The notes under the pieces: generated by a model
The model's input: only the letters and a program-made list of their open reading frames with translations
Database searches by the model: none
What the model was told of the DNA's origin: nothing
Translations under genes and position numbers: made by a program
Shown: in pieces, positions 10,527 to 21,267 of the stretch
Layout: each line of letters opens with the position of its first letter
Numbering within the stretch: the first letter of the stretch is position 1
Source of the DNA: Diphasiastrum complanatum
Taxonomy: Eukaryota > Streptophyta > Lycopodiopsida > Lycopodiales > Lycopodiaceae
Length of the DNA stretch: 64,000 bases
Direction: 5' to 3'
NCBI GenBank assembly: GCA_029204225.1
Contig: CM055092.1
Span: 38,389,800-38,453,799 of the forward strand

Positions 10527-11180
10527 TGTAGAATAGTGTAAATTGTGTACACAAGTGGGTCCCACACATGTGAGGCCATGATGCCACATGGGAAACCCAT
10601 CCTAATGTAGGTTAGGTCAAGTCAAGAGAGTTGGTCATGTCTATTTGGTGGTCATCCCTACTTTATAGGACCTAAACCTAAGTTTAAGGTGAAAATTTGA
10701 CCAACTAGCTACCTACCAAGCATAACTCTAGGAAATAGACTAGAGTTTCATTTTAGGTCAAGGAGAGTGAGTTAACTTCCTTATTACATGCTGAAAATCC
10801 ACCTAACTTCAAGAAGGAAGTCGAATTTGCTATGTATTCCCTCTCTCCATAGTGAGAAGATAGAAAAATTTTGGAGCTCATTGGCAATCTCAAGCTAGTT
10901 CACTATGTACATTGAGTTTTTGTGATCCAAATGAGACCAAATCAATTTCTACTTGTTTCTTAGGTTGAAGGCCGTACTAAAGCCTATAGTACACACGTGT
11001 GGGCTCGGATTTCAATGTTTATCAATGCTTTTGATTGTTAATGCTTGTTGTTTGTCAAATTGCCAATCTAGATCAACTTTTTTGTGTCTAGTTTTTTGAT
11101 AGATTGTTAAGCAAGCATCCAATCACTCTTGTGGATCTTTTGTAGATCCATTTATGGTCCTAAAGTACAGTACTTTCACA
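10527..11180 (+). mobile_element. Solo LTR related to copia B
   Basis: It starts TGTAGAATAG and ends ACTTTCACA. The last 70 bases (aatcactcttgtggatct...gatcca...ggtc) match the 3' end of the B2 LTR, and two CACAYGTG palindromes recur. No internal copia sequence flanks it; both sides are gypsy pol relic on the minus strand, so it looks like a solo LTR. I do not see matching target duplications, so boundaries are approximate. Confidence 0.5.
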
Positions 11181-11800
11181 CGTCGGATCACCTGACTATA
11201 ATATTGTTTCATCTGGTTTTTCTTATTCATGAGAGCCTTGGGTGGTTCCACTTTGGAAACTTTAGCTATTGGCGTTTTTTATGGAGGTTGAGCTGGTATT
11301 CTCCTCATTCCAAATCGATCATGATTCATGTGTTGCAGGACCTGTTCATCTGTCAACTCATCTTCTTCGTCGTAGGAAAAGGCATGTTTCCAGGGCACTA
11401 AGTCATCTTCAACTTGCTCTGGTATGGGCTCTGTTGCTAACCATGCCGCGTTGATCATTTTTATCCCATAAGTTATTGGCGTGTCAAGGGTATATCCTTT
11501 TGGTGATGATGTGTTGGGTTTTGTATCTTCATCTGGTTGACATGCATGCCCAACCATACAAGTTCCCTTCATGTCGACATAATGGAAATCTGACAAACGC
11601 ATGGCTTCCTCCAGAACATGCTCCATTATTATGGCCCGCGGTCCTTTTTGAATAAGCTACGGTGGCAAATGTTGGAGCACATTGGCAAAGAACTGCATGC
11701 CATCAGAGTCACTCTCAATAAGGAGACCTACGACGACACAACCCGGCAAAGAGCAGTTGCCATTGGCGTGGGACCACCAATCCAATAAAGAGGGGGATAA
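11181..11800 (-). pseudogene. Ty3/gypsy pol relic, 5' part
   Basis: A 115-codon minus frame (11279-11626), preceded by coding-like sequence to about 11770, belongs to the region before the RT relic at 9577-10526. It contains RAIIMEHVLEEAMRLSDFHY and an acidic stretch FSYDEEDELTDEQ. I do not recognise a specific domain; position and strand argue for the protease-RT linker of the same element. Confidence 0.4.
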
Positions 11801-12570
11801 TGTTGGCCCCAAGGTCCCCTAAAGTTTTAGGAATTTATTGTGGCATGTGTTCCGTAAGCCCACAAGTGAACTTAAGTAAAGGTCAGGAAAAACCTTATAC
11901 TTAGACCTTTCACCATTTTAAGTTTGATTATTACAAACAACCATTTGTAATGGTTTAACTTAGAAAGTCTAAGTTTAAGATTTAATTCCTAAGTTTAAAA
12001 TTATTCCTAAGTTCAAGTTTAGTTCTAAGTTTATTGTAACTTTACAAGTTAATCAGCATTAAGCTTGGACTTAGTCCCATAAGCATGTTAGAGCATAGGC
12101 CCACCACTTTTATCGTATATGGAAGTGGACGAGTGCCTTCAACAACACTTGTACAAGCTATTAAAATTAATAGAAACACTTTTGTGTCATCTTTCTATGC
12201 TTACTTGTGTTCCCATTGGTGATTGAATACCTTGTGGTAGGTGTTCGAGCCCCACTAGGCCATCTCCTTTAGATTGTATAACTACTTATGGGATAATTAG
12301 CTCATCCTCCATCCTTTGTGGAGTTAAGCAGATTTGTTTATGCTTGTTTATGCTTTTTCACTAGATGGGAGGCAGCCATAGTGATGTTATCCAATTCCAT
12401 TTTTAGAAGCATCTTCTAGTAGGGAGACCGTCTTAGAAGAAACCTAGGCAACAATAGAAATAGTGATTTGAACGGATCTTACCCGTACTACCCTACACAA
12501 CGACCTTAGATCATTCCTATTTCTACTAGATGGGAGAACGCCATAGTGGAACTTAGAGAAGAACTAAAAC
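11786..12570 (+). mobile_element. LTR-like block with polypurine tract
   Basis: A purine tract (aataaagaggggga, 11786-11799) is followed by TGTTGGCCCC at 11801, the usual layout of a plus-strand polypurine tract and 3' LTR start. Within it, 'ctagatgggag..gccatagtg' occurs at 12362 and again at 12526. No coding frame. The far end is not visible; 12570 is a guess. Confidence 0.35.
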
Positions 12571-12810
12571 TACAACATATAAAGTAGTGCAGATCAAATT
12601 GACACATGATCCTCCATCTACTACTGTAGCTTTGTCCTCAAATCTATTGTGTTTGATTGGCAAGGTGATGTTGTGTTGTTCACTCTCCCATATGGTACTC
12701 TGACGTGGAAGATGTTGATGGTTCCTTCATAGCCCGCACAATATAAGAGATCTTTTGTATTTTTCTCGGGTTCTGATTTAATCCAATCTGCTAGGATGCT
12801 CTTTGCTTTT
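12571..12810 (-). pseudogene. Possible gypsy pol scrap
   Basis: The minus strand reads coding-like text (GTINIFHVRVPYG..NNTTSPCQSNTIDLRTK) without a clear domain. It is bounded by an LTR-like block and by a copia B gag fragment. Confidence 0.2.
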
Positions 12811-12988
12811 TTTCAATACTAGGAAGTGAATCTTGAATAGCAGAAGTTTGAACAAGATTGGAATAATTATCTTCTAATCCATTCAAAATGATTTGAACTA
12901 ATTCATCATCTTTGATTTTATCATCTATAGAAGACAACTCCTTATTCAAAGATTTGATTCTAAAGACATAATTTTGGGCACTTTCACT
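12811..12988 (-). pseudogene. 178-base copia B gag fragment
   Basis: This stretch matches 3645-3822 of copia B1 over the same 178 bases with only scattered substitutions. It covers the gag segment between the capsid and the knuckle. Both ends are abrupt: a run of T on the left and the gypsy leader repeats (ctctcgcaagc) on the right. Confidence 0.75.
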
Positions 12989-13970
12989 CTCGCAAGCTTC
13001 ACAGTAGCTGGATCTGGGTCAGATCTCACTATAGAATTCTCTGCAAGAGTTAACTCTCGCAATAAGTGAAAATTTCATTGTCTACGAGGGTCCAAAATCA
13101 ATTTTTTGTGCTTGATCTTCACCAGATCTTCATACTAACTCTCGCAAGCTTCATCATTGATGTAATTTGACATTTGAAGAGGGTCTGCGAGAGTTCTTAC
13201 TGGAAGGATTTGCTGGATCTTCACTTTTTAGTGATTTTTTAGCATTTAAATCCAATTTTTTGCTCACGGGAATCAAACTAACTCTCACAAGCTCTTCTGT
13301 GTCATGGTCTCACTAAGATGGAACTTCAGAATCCTCTGCGAGAGTTCTTGACCACCGGAACTGAAAATTTCACTGTCTACGAGGGTTCATTGGTACTTTC
13401 CCGTCTTTTCTTTTCACTGGGAACTCTCACACAGGCAGTTTATCATCAAACTAACTCTCGCAAGCTTCTCTATGTCCTGGTCTCACTGAGATGGAACTTC
13501 AGAGGGCTCTGCGAGAGTTCTTATGAAGATTTGAATTTTTTTGGATTTTTTCAAGGGTTTTTTGAGTTTTTTATGATTTTTCTCTGATTTTTTCAATATG
13601 CTTGAAACTAACTCTTGCAGGCTTCTATGCAGGTCTGGGACAGTACACTGGAGCTGCTGCCAGTCATGCAAGGGTTAATTCTCACTGATTCTAGAGATAT
13701 AAAAATCTGATGAGTTTTTTGGCTCTTTTTCCCTCCAAAATACAGATTGGTATGTTTTTTTGAGTTTTTTGGATGATTGGTTTGGGTTTCAAGCCCTTAG
13801 AGGTTGTTCAGGGCCTTCTCTACCCTCTCACACCTCCTCCGCTGGCTATGAACAGTCCAAACACAAAAAAAATACAGAAAACTAACTCTAAACTCCCAAA
13901 ACTCTACCCAAACTACTCTAAAAGACAAGAAAATAGCTAAAATGCAACTAAACTAGTTAGTGTAAACCTA
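12989..13970 (-). mobile_element. Leader of gypsy H1 with five tandem units of about 155 bases
   Basis: The phrase 'aactctcgcaagctt' and variants recurs at about 12985, 13137, 13279, 13453 and 13609, spaced 140-175 bases, each followed by a 'ctgcgagagttc' partner. The same non-coding leader is seen in plus orientation at 18542-19600 and 20184-20960, including 'tattttggaggg(a)aaaaaga'. It lies between primer site and (missing) gag of a tRNA-Asp-primed gypsy element. No long coding frame. Confidence 0.6.
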
Positions 13971-13988
13971 TCCCTGGCAACGGCGCCA
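13971..13988 (-). other. tRNA-Asp primer-binding site, gypsy H1
   Basis: tccctggcaacggcgcca differs by one base from the 3' end of plant tRNA-Asp (GTC). It adjoins the LTR at 13990. Confidence 0.8.
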
Positions 13989-13989
13989 T

Positions 13990-14756
13990 TGTGGGGTCGA
14001 AGATCTCTCGTAGTATAGCCCTTCCGCCTGTCAACAAAGGTTAGATCACTACATAGGTGCCTAACTATGCATAGATGCTACTTTTAGTTGAATTCCTACT
14101 TTCTCCCTTAACTCTACTCACCAGTATGCTACTCATCTTTAACTCTACTCCTCTACACTAACATTCATCATAGTTTGGTTGAAGGGAAGGAATGGAGAAG
14201 AAGAGATTGAGAAGAGAAGAGAAAGAGAGAGAATGAGAGTGAGGGTGGAGGTTAGCTCAAATGCTCCTTATGCTTGCTAATGGAAAAACATTCACTATTG
14301 TAAACAGTAAACATGGAAATAGAAAGCAATAGAAAACACAACCAAGAGCAATAGCAAGTAGTGAATTGCAAATGAAGATGCTTCTCTTCCAAAAATGGTA
14401 GAGTTTCCTCCTTCTCATTAAGCATGGAAATAGTATACAAATGGTGTCTTTCTATAAAATGTGGAAGGCCCTTGCCCCTCAATCTTATTGGCTAATATTC
14501 ACAATGATCCTAACCATTCATCTTGGACCCAATTTGATCCAAGGGTCCAAAAAAAGTACATTAGAAATCACAAGATTCATGTGAGTCCCAATTTGGACCC
14601 AACTCTAAAAAGTGATCTCTAAGTTTAAAAATGACATTGGGCCTCTAGTTTTATTTTAATTACAAGGCCCAAGTCAAGTTTATTTTATTTACAACTTCAA
14701 TTGCGTGCTCATTGGGCCATGGGCTTATACACGCATGATGCCATGCCCTTGCAACA
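13990..14756 (-). mobile_element. Gypsy H1 5' LTR
   Basis: A 767-base LTR with TG (TGTGGGGTCG) and CA (TTGCAACA) ends on the plus strand, directly beside the tRNA-Asp primer site. It is homologous, in inverse orientation, to 17752-18522 ('tgtataagcccat(g/a)gcccaatgagcac' occurs in both). A short degenerate CT-rich tract (about 14190-14245) sits where the other copy has a 100-base (CT)n array. The rest of the element is absent beyond its leader. Confidence 0.75.
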
Positions 14757-14781
14757 CATTTTATTGGAGGATTTTATTTAT

Positions 14782-15400
14782 TTACGTTTTGTTGGGAATA
14801 CCCCCAATATGAAGTAAGGCCGCCTGCTGCTCTAGGACTTCCTTTGGGACCTGAGATGGTTTAAGGCTCCCTCCTACCCCGATGTCGCTGGATAGAATGT
14901 CATGCGAGACATCTACTTCTGTGCTGACCGCCTTTCCTTTTTGCTTCTTAGTAGGTGGGACCGGTGAGACTGGTTCTGTTGTCGGTTGGGGGGTGGCTCG
15001 TTTTTTTGTGTTTGGATTGATGGCAGCAGCCGCCTTAGACCTCAATTGTTTGGTGACCAACATGTGGAGGAGATACCCACATTTGGTAGTTGATTTGCGG
15101 GCTTTTAGAGCTCCGCACAGCTTCTCCGCTACCTTCTCAGCCCACTTATAATTTTGAGTGGGGTCGTCCATGGTGAGGGTCAGAGAGAAGAGATCGCTCG
15201 GTGGGATGTGATCCATCTTGGTGGTATGTACTGCGACCATGGTGACGAGGATCTCTGAGGCGGCCCGTAGATGAGGATCCGTGATGAGGCGGATAGCGAT
15301 CCCGTCGTTGGTTTGGGCAATGGTTTTGTTGTCGTCGGTCAGAAACTTGGTAAAGTACTTGGCATCATAGCTTGTGCCCTTTCCATAGATTGTCTCTCCG
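14782..15400 (-). pseudogene. Unidentified ORF, retroelement-like
   Basis: A 152-codon open frame (15240-14782) continues upstream without a Met to about 15400 (AKYFTKFLTDDNKTIAQTND). It has a central Trp/Lys segment (NYKWAEKVAEKLCGALKAR) and a Lys/Pro/Thr-rich, nuclear-signal-like tail (PPTKKQKGK). I do not recognise the family. It resembles proteins carried by plant retroelements more than a known host enzyme. It lies immediately outside the H1 LTR and against a copia 3' fragment. Confidence 0.35.
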
Positions 15401-15439
15401 AGATTAGGAAAGCCAACGCTCTGAAGATCCCCAATTTAG

Positions 15440-15640
15440 ACGTTGATAATAGTATAGCTGCCACTCTCAACTTGAAAAAGTAAATCCAAAACATCTTTTC
15501 AATTGACTCTCCTTTGATGCTCTTGACTATCTCCAATTGCCAACTTCCCTTTTGACTTGTTGAAGCCCTTTGAGATCAACCTCTTGACCATCAAAGTCGT
15601 TGACTGAGATCTCTTTTCTAGATCCATTAGTTTATGAAAA
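15440..15640 (-). mobile_element. Copia 3'-region block, copy 3 (partial)
   Basis: On the minus strand this matches 48205-48320 ('gtcaagagcatcaaagg'), giving EIVKSIKGES versus ELVKSIKGKS. It directly follows the C1 integrase region, implying that RT and RNase H of C1 were deleted and the pol-to-LTR region joined on. Confidence 0.5.
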
Positions 15641-15641
15641 A

Positions 15642-17640
15642 TCATGAAAACATCCATCTATCAGCTACACAAGAAGATCCACCAAAATATGTGAGAAATA
15701 CAAAATGAGTCACTTCCGCTTGCTTAACTTTCTCATCATATGTGAGCCTTGAAGGTGTTTGTCTTTCCCTTGATGTTCCCTTTGGATTTTGACTTGATGA
15801 AGGTCCTTCATCATCACCATCTAAAGTGAGATCCATCACATCAACATCAAGAATGTTAGATCCATCCACACTCTCACTTGAAGATAGCTTTGAAATATTC
15901 CTCTCATCAAAAATGACATCTCTACCAATAATCACCTTATTAGTAGAAGGAATGTAAACCTTGTAGGCTTTACTCACCTCACTATATCGAACAAAAATAC
16001 CTTTCCTTGAAGATGGATCCTCCTTTGTCCTATCATCAAGAGTTATATTGACATAGTAAGTACATCCAAAAGTTGACACTGATCGGCCTCCTTTTGAATA
16101 GCATCTCAAAAGGTGTTCTTCCATCCAAAATAGCACTCAGCCACCTATTGCATAGAAGTTTAGCACACAACAAAGCTTTATCTCAAAATGGTTTTGGAAG
16201 ATTAGCACCTAACCTCATGGCTTTGGCACTTTCACATAAAGTCCTATTCTGACTCTTGGCCACTCCATTTTGTTGTGGTTTCCTTGGAGTTGTGTACTCC
16301 CTCTTGATCTTATGCTCATCACAAAAATCCTTAAACTTGCTTGAGATATACTCACCACCATTTTCACTCCTCAAGCACTTGATCTTTGTGGAAAATTGGT
16401 TCTCCCTTGCATTCTTGAACTTCACAAAGACATCATACAGTTCATCTTTGCTCTTTAGTAGATAGATCCAACAAAATATACTAAAATCATCAATGAGAGT
16501 TACATACATCTTATCTCCACTATTGATAATTGTAGTAATTCCATGAATATCCGAATGTACAACTTGAAAAGACTTTGTAAATCTAGATGTAGATTAGTAT
16601 AAGGTAGTCTATGTGACTTTGACAAAGCACAAGACTCACAAACATGATTGATGCTAGTTAAGGATCTTGGAAGACCAATCACAACTTGCTTCTTAGCCAT
16701 TACCTCCAATGGCTTGAAGTTGAGGTTCCTCATCCTTTTATGCTATAACTTCTTAAATAGGTTTTGGCTCACTTTCCATATATCCAATTTGGTTAGAAAT
16801 AACACAAGCATCTAGTTTGAACAACTTCCCATGCCTTTTACCTTTTGCAATCAAGATATCCTTTCTTTTGATCATGCAAGCATCTCCATCAAACTCAACT
16901 TTGAAACCTTACTTAGCAATTGACTCACACTAAGTAGATTCTTGGTAATGGAAGGTATGAAAAAAACATCCTTCAAATGAACATTCCTATCTTTAAAACT
17001 CACTTGCAAAGTGTCCTTTGATGCCACAATAGAAGCATGTTAGCTTTGACCTATCTTTCTTTTTGCCATTTGAAGAAGCCTCCCCTTGATCTTGCCCTTT
17101 AAACCACTTACTTTTGCTTGTTTCCTTGATGAATATAGCCTCCTCTCCAACTTGAGATGTTGATGAAGATCCACCTCTTGCTTGAAGTCTATATTCTTCA
17201 TTGATCAAGATATCTTGAAGATCAGTCAAACTTGGCAAAGTTTTTTGAATAACAAGACTTTGTACAATCTTGCATGAGCATCCAACAAACCATTCAGAAT
17301 AACTTAAACAAGCTCTCTTTCCTTAATGCTCTCATCAATGCAAGCTAACTCATCATTCAAAGTATTCACTCTCAAAACAAAGATATTTGGACTCTCTTCA
17401 TTCTTTTGCACCTTTGATGAAGTACTCTTACCAACTTCCTTGAGAAGCTCATTAGTAACATTCATCTTTATCATGTGTAGAGTTTTTTTAGCTCTCTTGT
17501 CATACCTCAATTGTTCTTATCGTGTTACTGGCCTCTCCTCCAAACCTACAACAATATCCAAAACATCATTCATCTTAAGAAGTGATTCCATCCTCGCTTT
17601 TCACAATGAATAGTTGTTTGAGGTAAGCCTATCATTGCCT
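15642..17640 (-). pseudogene. Copia C1 gag-integrase relic
   Basis: Read leftwards on the minus strand: a gag with 5' deletions (17510-17304 capsid, 17238-16993 with knuckle CFYCGIKGHFASE missing its last Cys); GAG-pre-integrase (16733-16500, CESCALSKSHRLPY); integrase core (16509-16183) with NGGEYISSKF (canonical D-N-G-G changed to E-N-G-G) and QQNGVAKSQNR; then the 'GIFVRYSEVSKAYKVYIPS' and 'VIIGRDVIFDE' segment (16136-15642). At least four frame breaks. It is about as long as, and collinear with, C2 at 33400-35720. RT and RNase H are absent. Confidence 0.75.
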
Positions 17641-17751
17641 TCCAACATGTATCCACTTGATGTACCCATGTTGGTAAGAAAGCATTTGTCACATCAAGTT
17701 GTTGTGGGTATTCCATGTATATAGATAAAATAACCGAAAGTAGTAGAAATA

Positions 17752-18522
<771 letters not shown>

Positions 18523-18523
18523 G

Positions 18524-19600
18524 TGGTGCTGTTTCCGGGGATAGGCCATCACTAACTAGTTTTAGTTGTCTTTTTAGTTGTTTTGTTTATTTTAGTGTGT
18601 TTAGGTGGATTTGGGGGTAGTTTAGGCTTGTTTTGTTCTTTTTTATGTGATTGGACTATTGAGCGGAGAAGGTGTGGAGTGGTAATGGAGACCTAAAACA
18701 GCCCCTAAGGGCTTGGCATTCCATCAAAACCATCAAAAAACCTCAAAAAACACTCAAATCTGTATTTTGGAGGGAAAAAGAGGGCTAAAATTACATCAGA
18801 TTTTATTTCTCTAAAACTAGTGAGAAGTGACTCTTGCATGACTGAAAGCAACTCCAAGAAATTGTTCCAGACCTGCATAGAAGCTTGCGAGAGTTAGTTC
18901 CTAGCAAATTTCAAAAAAATCAAAGAAAAATAAAAAACTTTCAAAAATTCCTTGTGAATTTAAAAAAAAACTCAAAACTGTAAACCAACCTTTGCAGAGA
19001 CTCCTGAAGCTGCATCTCACTGAGAGAAGCACATAGAGCAGTATGCAAGAGTTAGTTTGAAGTTTAACCTCCCTACGAGAGTTCCCAAGGTCCAAAAAGG
19101 CGATAAACAAAGGTAAAACCCTCGCAGACATCAAAATCTCAATTTTTTGTGGCAACTAATCTTCGCAGAGCCTATTGTAGCTCCATCTCACTAAGATAGG
19201 TACATAGAAAAGCCTTCGAAAGTTCATCTTGTTCCAGTAAACTGAAAAGTGGATTTAAGTGCATAAAAATTGAGAAAATCATCAGTATCAGTAAAATCCT
19301 CATAGAAGTAAGTTTGAAGTATTGAATGTTTTGTAAGCCACAAAGTGGTCCAGAACCCTCGTAGACATCAATAACTTCCATTTTTGTGAGAAATACTTCT
19401 CGCCACTTTGTACAGAACTAGATCCACATCAAATCCAGCTCCAGTGAAGCCTGCAAGAGCTACTTCACAGTAGATCTTGAGAAATGAAAGTTTTTGACTA
19501 CAGAATAGTAGAAAGAACTCTCACAAAGCCAACCCTCACATGAGTAACTCTTGTAGATAGAACCAATAGCAAGATCTATTCTAGATCTAGCTATTGTGAA
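18524..19600 (+). mobile_element. Gypsy H2 primer site and leader
   Basis: The primer site at 18524-18541 (tggtgctgtttccgggga) has three mismatches to the complement of tRNA-Asp. The following leader is collinear with H1 and contains the same 'gcgagagttagtt' units at about 18888, 19045 and later, decaying towards 19560. No coding frame of note. Confidence 0.65.
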
Positions 19601-19929
19601 AATCTCAGACCAATCAGAGCAAGGAGAAGAGAGATATCAAGGAAAAACCACTGAAAAGGGGCTAAAAATAGACTATTGGCCATTGAAACTAATTAGATCC
19701 TCACAAATCTAGACTTCTTTTCACACACCCATCAAGATCTAGCTACCTTGGACTTTTCTGATGAATGAATCTGAGATCTGGGCGTTCAGTACCAGTTAGA
19801 ACAGAAAATCAAGCACCAAACATTCCAAGAGTTGCAGCGAAGCAAATTGAACTAAAGGCATGACCAACAGCAATGGAACCAATGGAACAACCCGTACCTG
19901 TCGTACCCTTGCAAGCAGTACAGAGGGCA
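19601..19929 (+). other. No gene seen
   Basis: Leader-like sequence between the last recognisable 'cgagagtt' unit and a gypsy gag fragment. It includes repeated 'agatctagct' words but no domain. Confidence 0.3.
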
Positions 19930-20140
19930 CCTTGTCTTGAAATGCCAAATACGATGGATCGACAGATCTAATCAGGTTCCTCCAGATCTACGAGCAAGCG
20001 TGTGAGATCTATGACGAACCAACTTCGGTGGAAAAATTGAAGCTATTCCCCATGTCACTGATAACTGTAGTCCAAGACTGGTTCTTCAACCTATCGGCCG
20101 AAGGAAAGTCCACTTGGGAAGGAGTTAAAGAGGCTCACAT
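19930..20140 (+). pseudogene. Ty3/gypsy gag fragment
   Basis: The plus frame reads KYDGSTDLIRFLQIYEQACE, then KLKLFPMSLITVVQDWFFNL and TWEGVKEA. This is the classic Retrotrans_gag pattern (F.G..DP..F...YE; LFP.SL...A..WF..L; TW..L...F). It runs open for about 70 codons and is cut off by a second primer-site/leader block. Its family relation to H is likely by position but not shown. Confidence 0.7.
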
Positions 20141-20165
20141 CTATACTACATTGACGACACAACAG

Positions 20166-20960
20166 TGGCGTCGTTGCCGGGGAGCGCCACACACTCGCTT
20201 CGCCGCATAGTTTTCTTAATCTCTTCCTCTCTCTCCCTCTCTCTTTTCTTCTCTCTCACCATTCTTTTTGACCTAAAAAATTGAAATTTTTGGGGTTAGA
20301 TTAGTGTGAGTTAGTGTGAGTTTTGCCGTTTTTTCTGAGATTTTGTCATTTTTGTGTTGATTTTTTGTTTGGAAGTGTTGTAGGGAGAGATTGTGAGGTG
20401 GGAGGATTAGATCCAAGCACCCAATCCCTTCGTTAATCCATAAAATCCTTTAAAAATCAGAAAAAAATCTCAAAATCTATTTTTGGAGGAAAAAAGAGAG
20501 TCAAAATCCCATCAAATTTTGATTTCTCTAAAATCAGTGGGCATGAACCTTCGCATAACTGGCAGCAGCTCCAGGGTATTGTCCCAGACTTGCTTATAAG
20601 CCTACGAGAGTTAGTTCCCAACAGATTTTGGAAAAATAGAGAAAAACCCAGTATTTTTTTCAAGATGTTTTGAGTTTCCTTGGGAAGTAGCTCTCGCAGA
20701 TTGGTGAGAAAGTGAATTTGACTTAGATACAAGCACATACCAATCTGTAAGGATTAGTTCCTAGAAAATCTTAAAATTTTGCAAAAAACCCCCAAAAAAA
20801 TGCATTTTTTTCAATATTTTCTGAGTTTCCTTGGGAAGTAACTCTTGACGCTTGGTGAGCAAGTGAACCTAACTCAGATACAAGCACATACTAGTCTGCA
20901 AGGGTTAGTTTCAAGAAAATCTAAAAATTTTACAAAGAAACCCCCACAAAATGCACTTTT
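20166..20960 (+). mobile_element. Third tRNA-Asp primer site and gypsy leader (H3)
   Basis: The primer site at 20166-20183 (tggcgtcgttgccgggga) differs from the tRNA-Asp complement at one position. Only about 25 bases of LTR (ending acacaaca) precede it. The leader repeats the H2 order, with a 'tggaggaaaaaaga' block and 'cgagagttagttcc' units, and switches at about 20960 to copia 3' sequence. Confidence 0.65.
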
Positions 20961-20961
20961 T

Positions 20962-21250
20962 TCGAGATGTATGATGTACTCACTTACTCATGGGTTTCCA
21001 AGGTTTGATGGTTTCTTGTGGCAAGATGGAGATGGAGGCTCATTCATGGAGTTTCATGGTGGATACATGGCAAGAAAGGAAAAAAATGGAGAAGACATGC
21101 AAGCAAATGGTGATCACTCACATTTGTTGTTTGGTTGGTATAATTTTCCAGAGAGTTCAAAGTTGATAACATGGATGAATCATCTCATTTACATTCTATT
21201 TGGTAAATTTGATGTAAGAAATAGTGAAGTATCTAATATAGAGGGAGACC
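20962..21250 (+). mobile_element. Copia 3'-region block, copy 2
   Basis: It matches 48500-48780 over about 280 bases, open in the same frame across the shared part (LWQDGDGGSFMEFHG versus LWQDGDGSSFIDFHG, no indels there). It then matches the untranslated stretch 'catttacattctatttggt...gatgtaagaaatagtgaa'. It joins gypsy leader on the left and copia B2 gag on the right. Confidence 0.55.
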
Positions 21251-21267
21251 CTAGGGGAGCTGAATAG

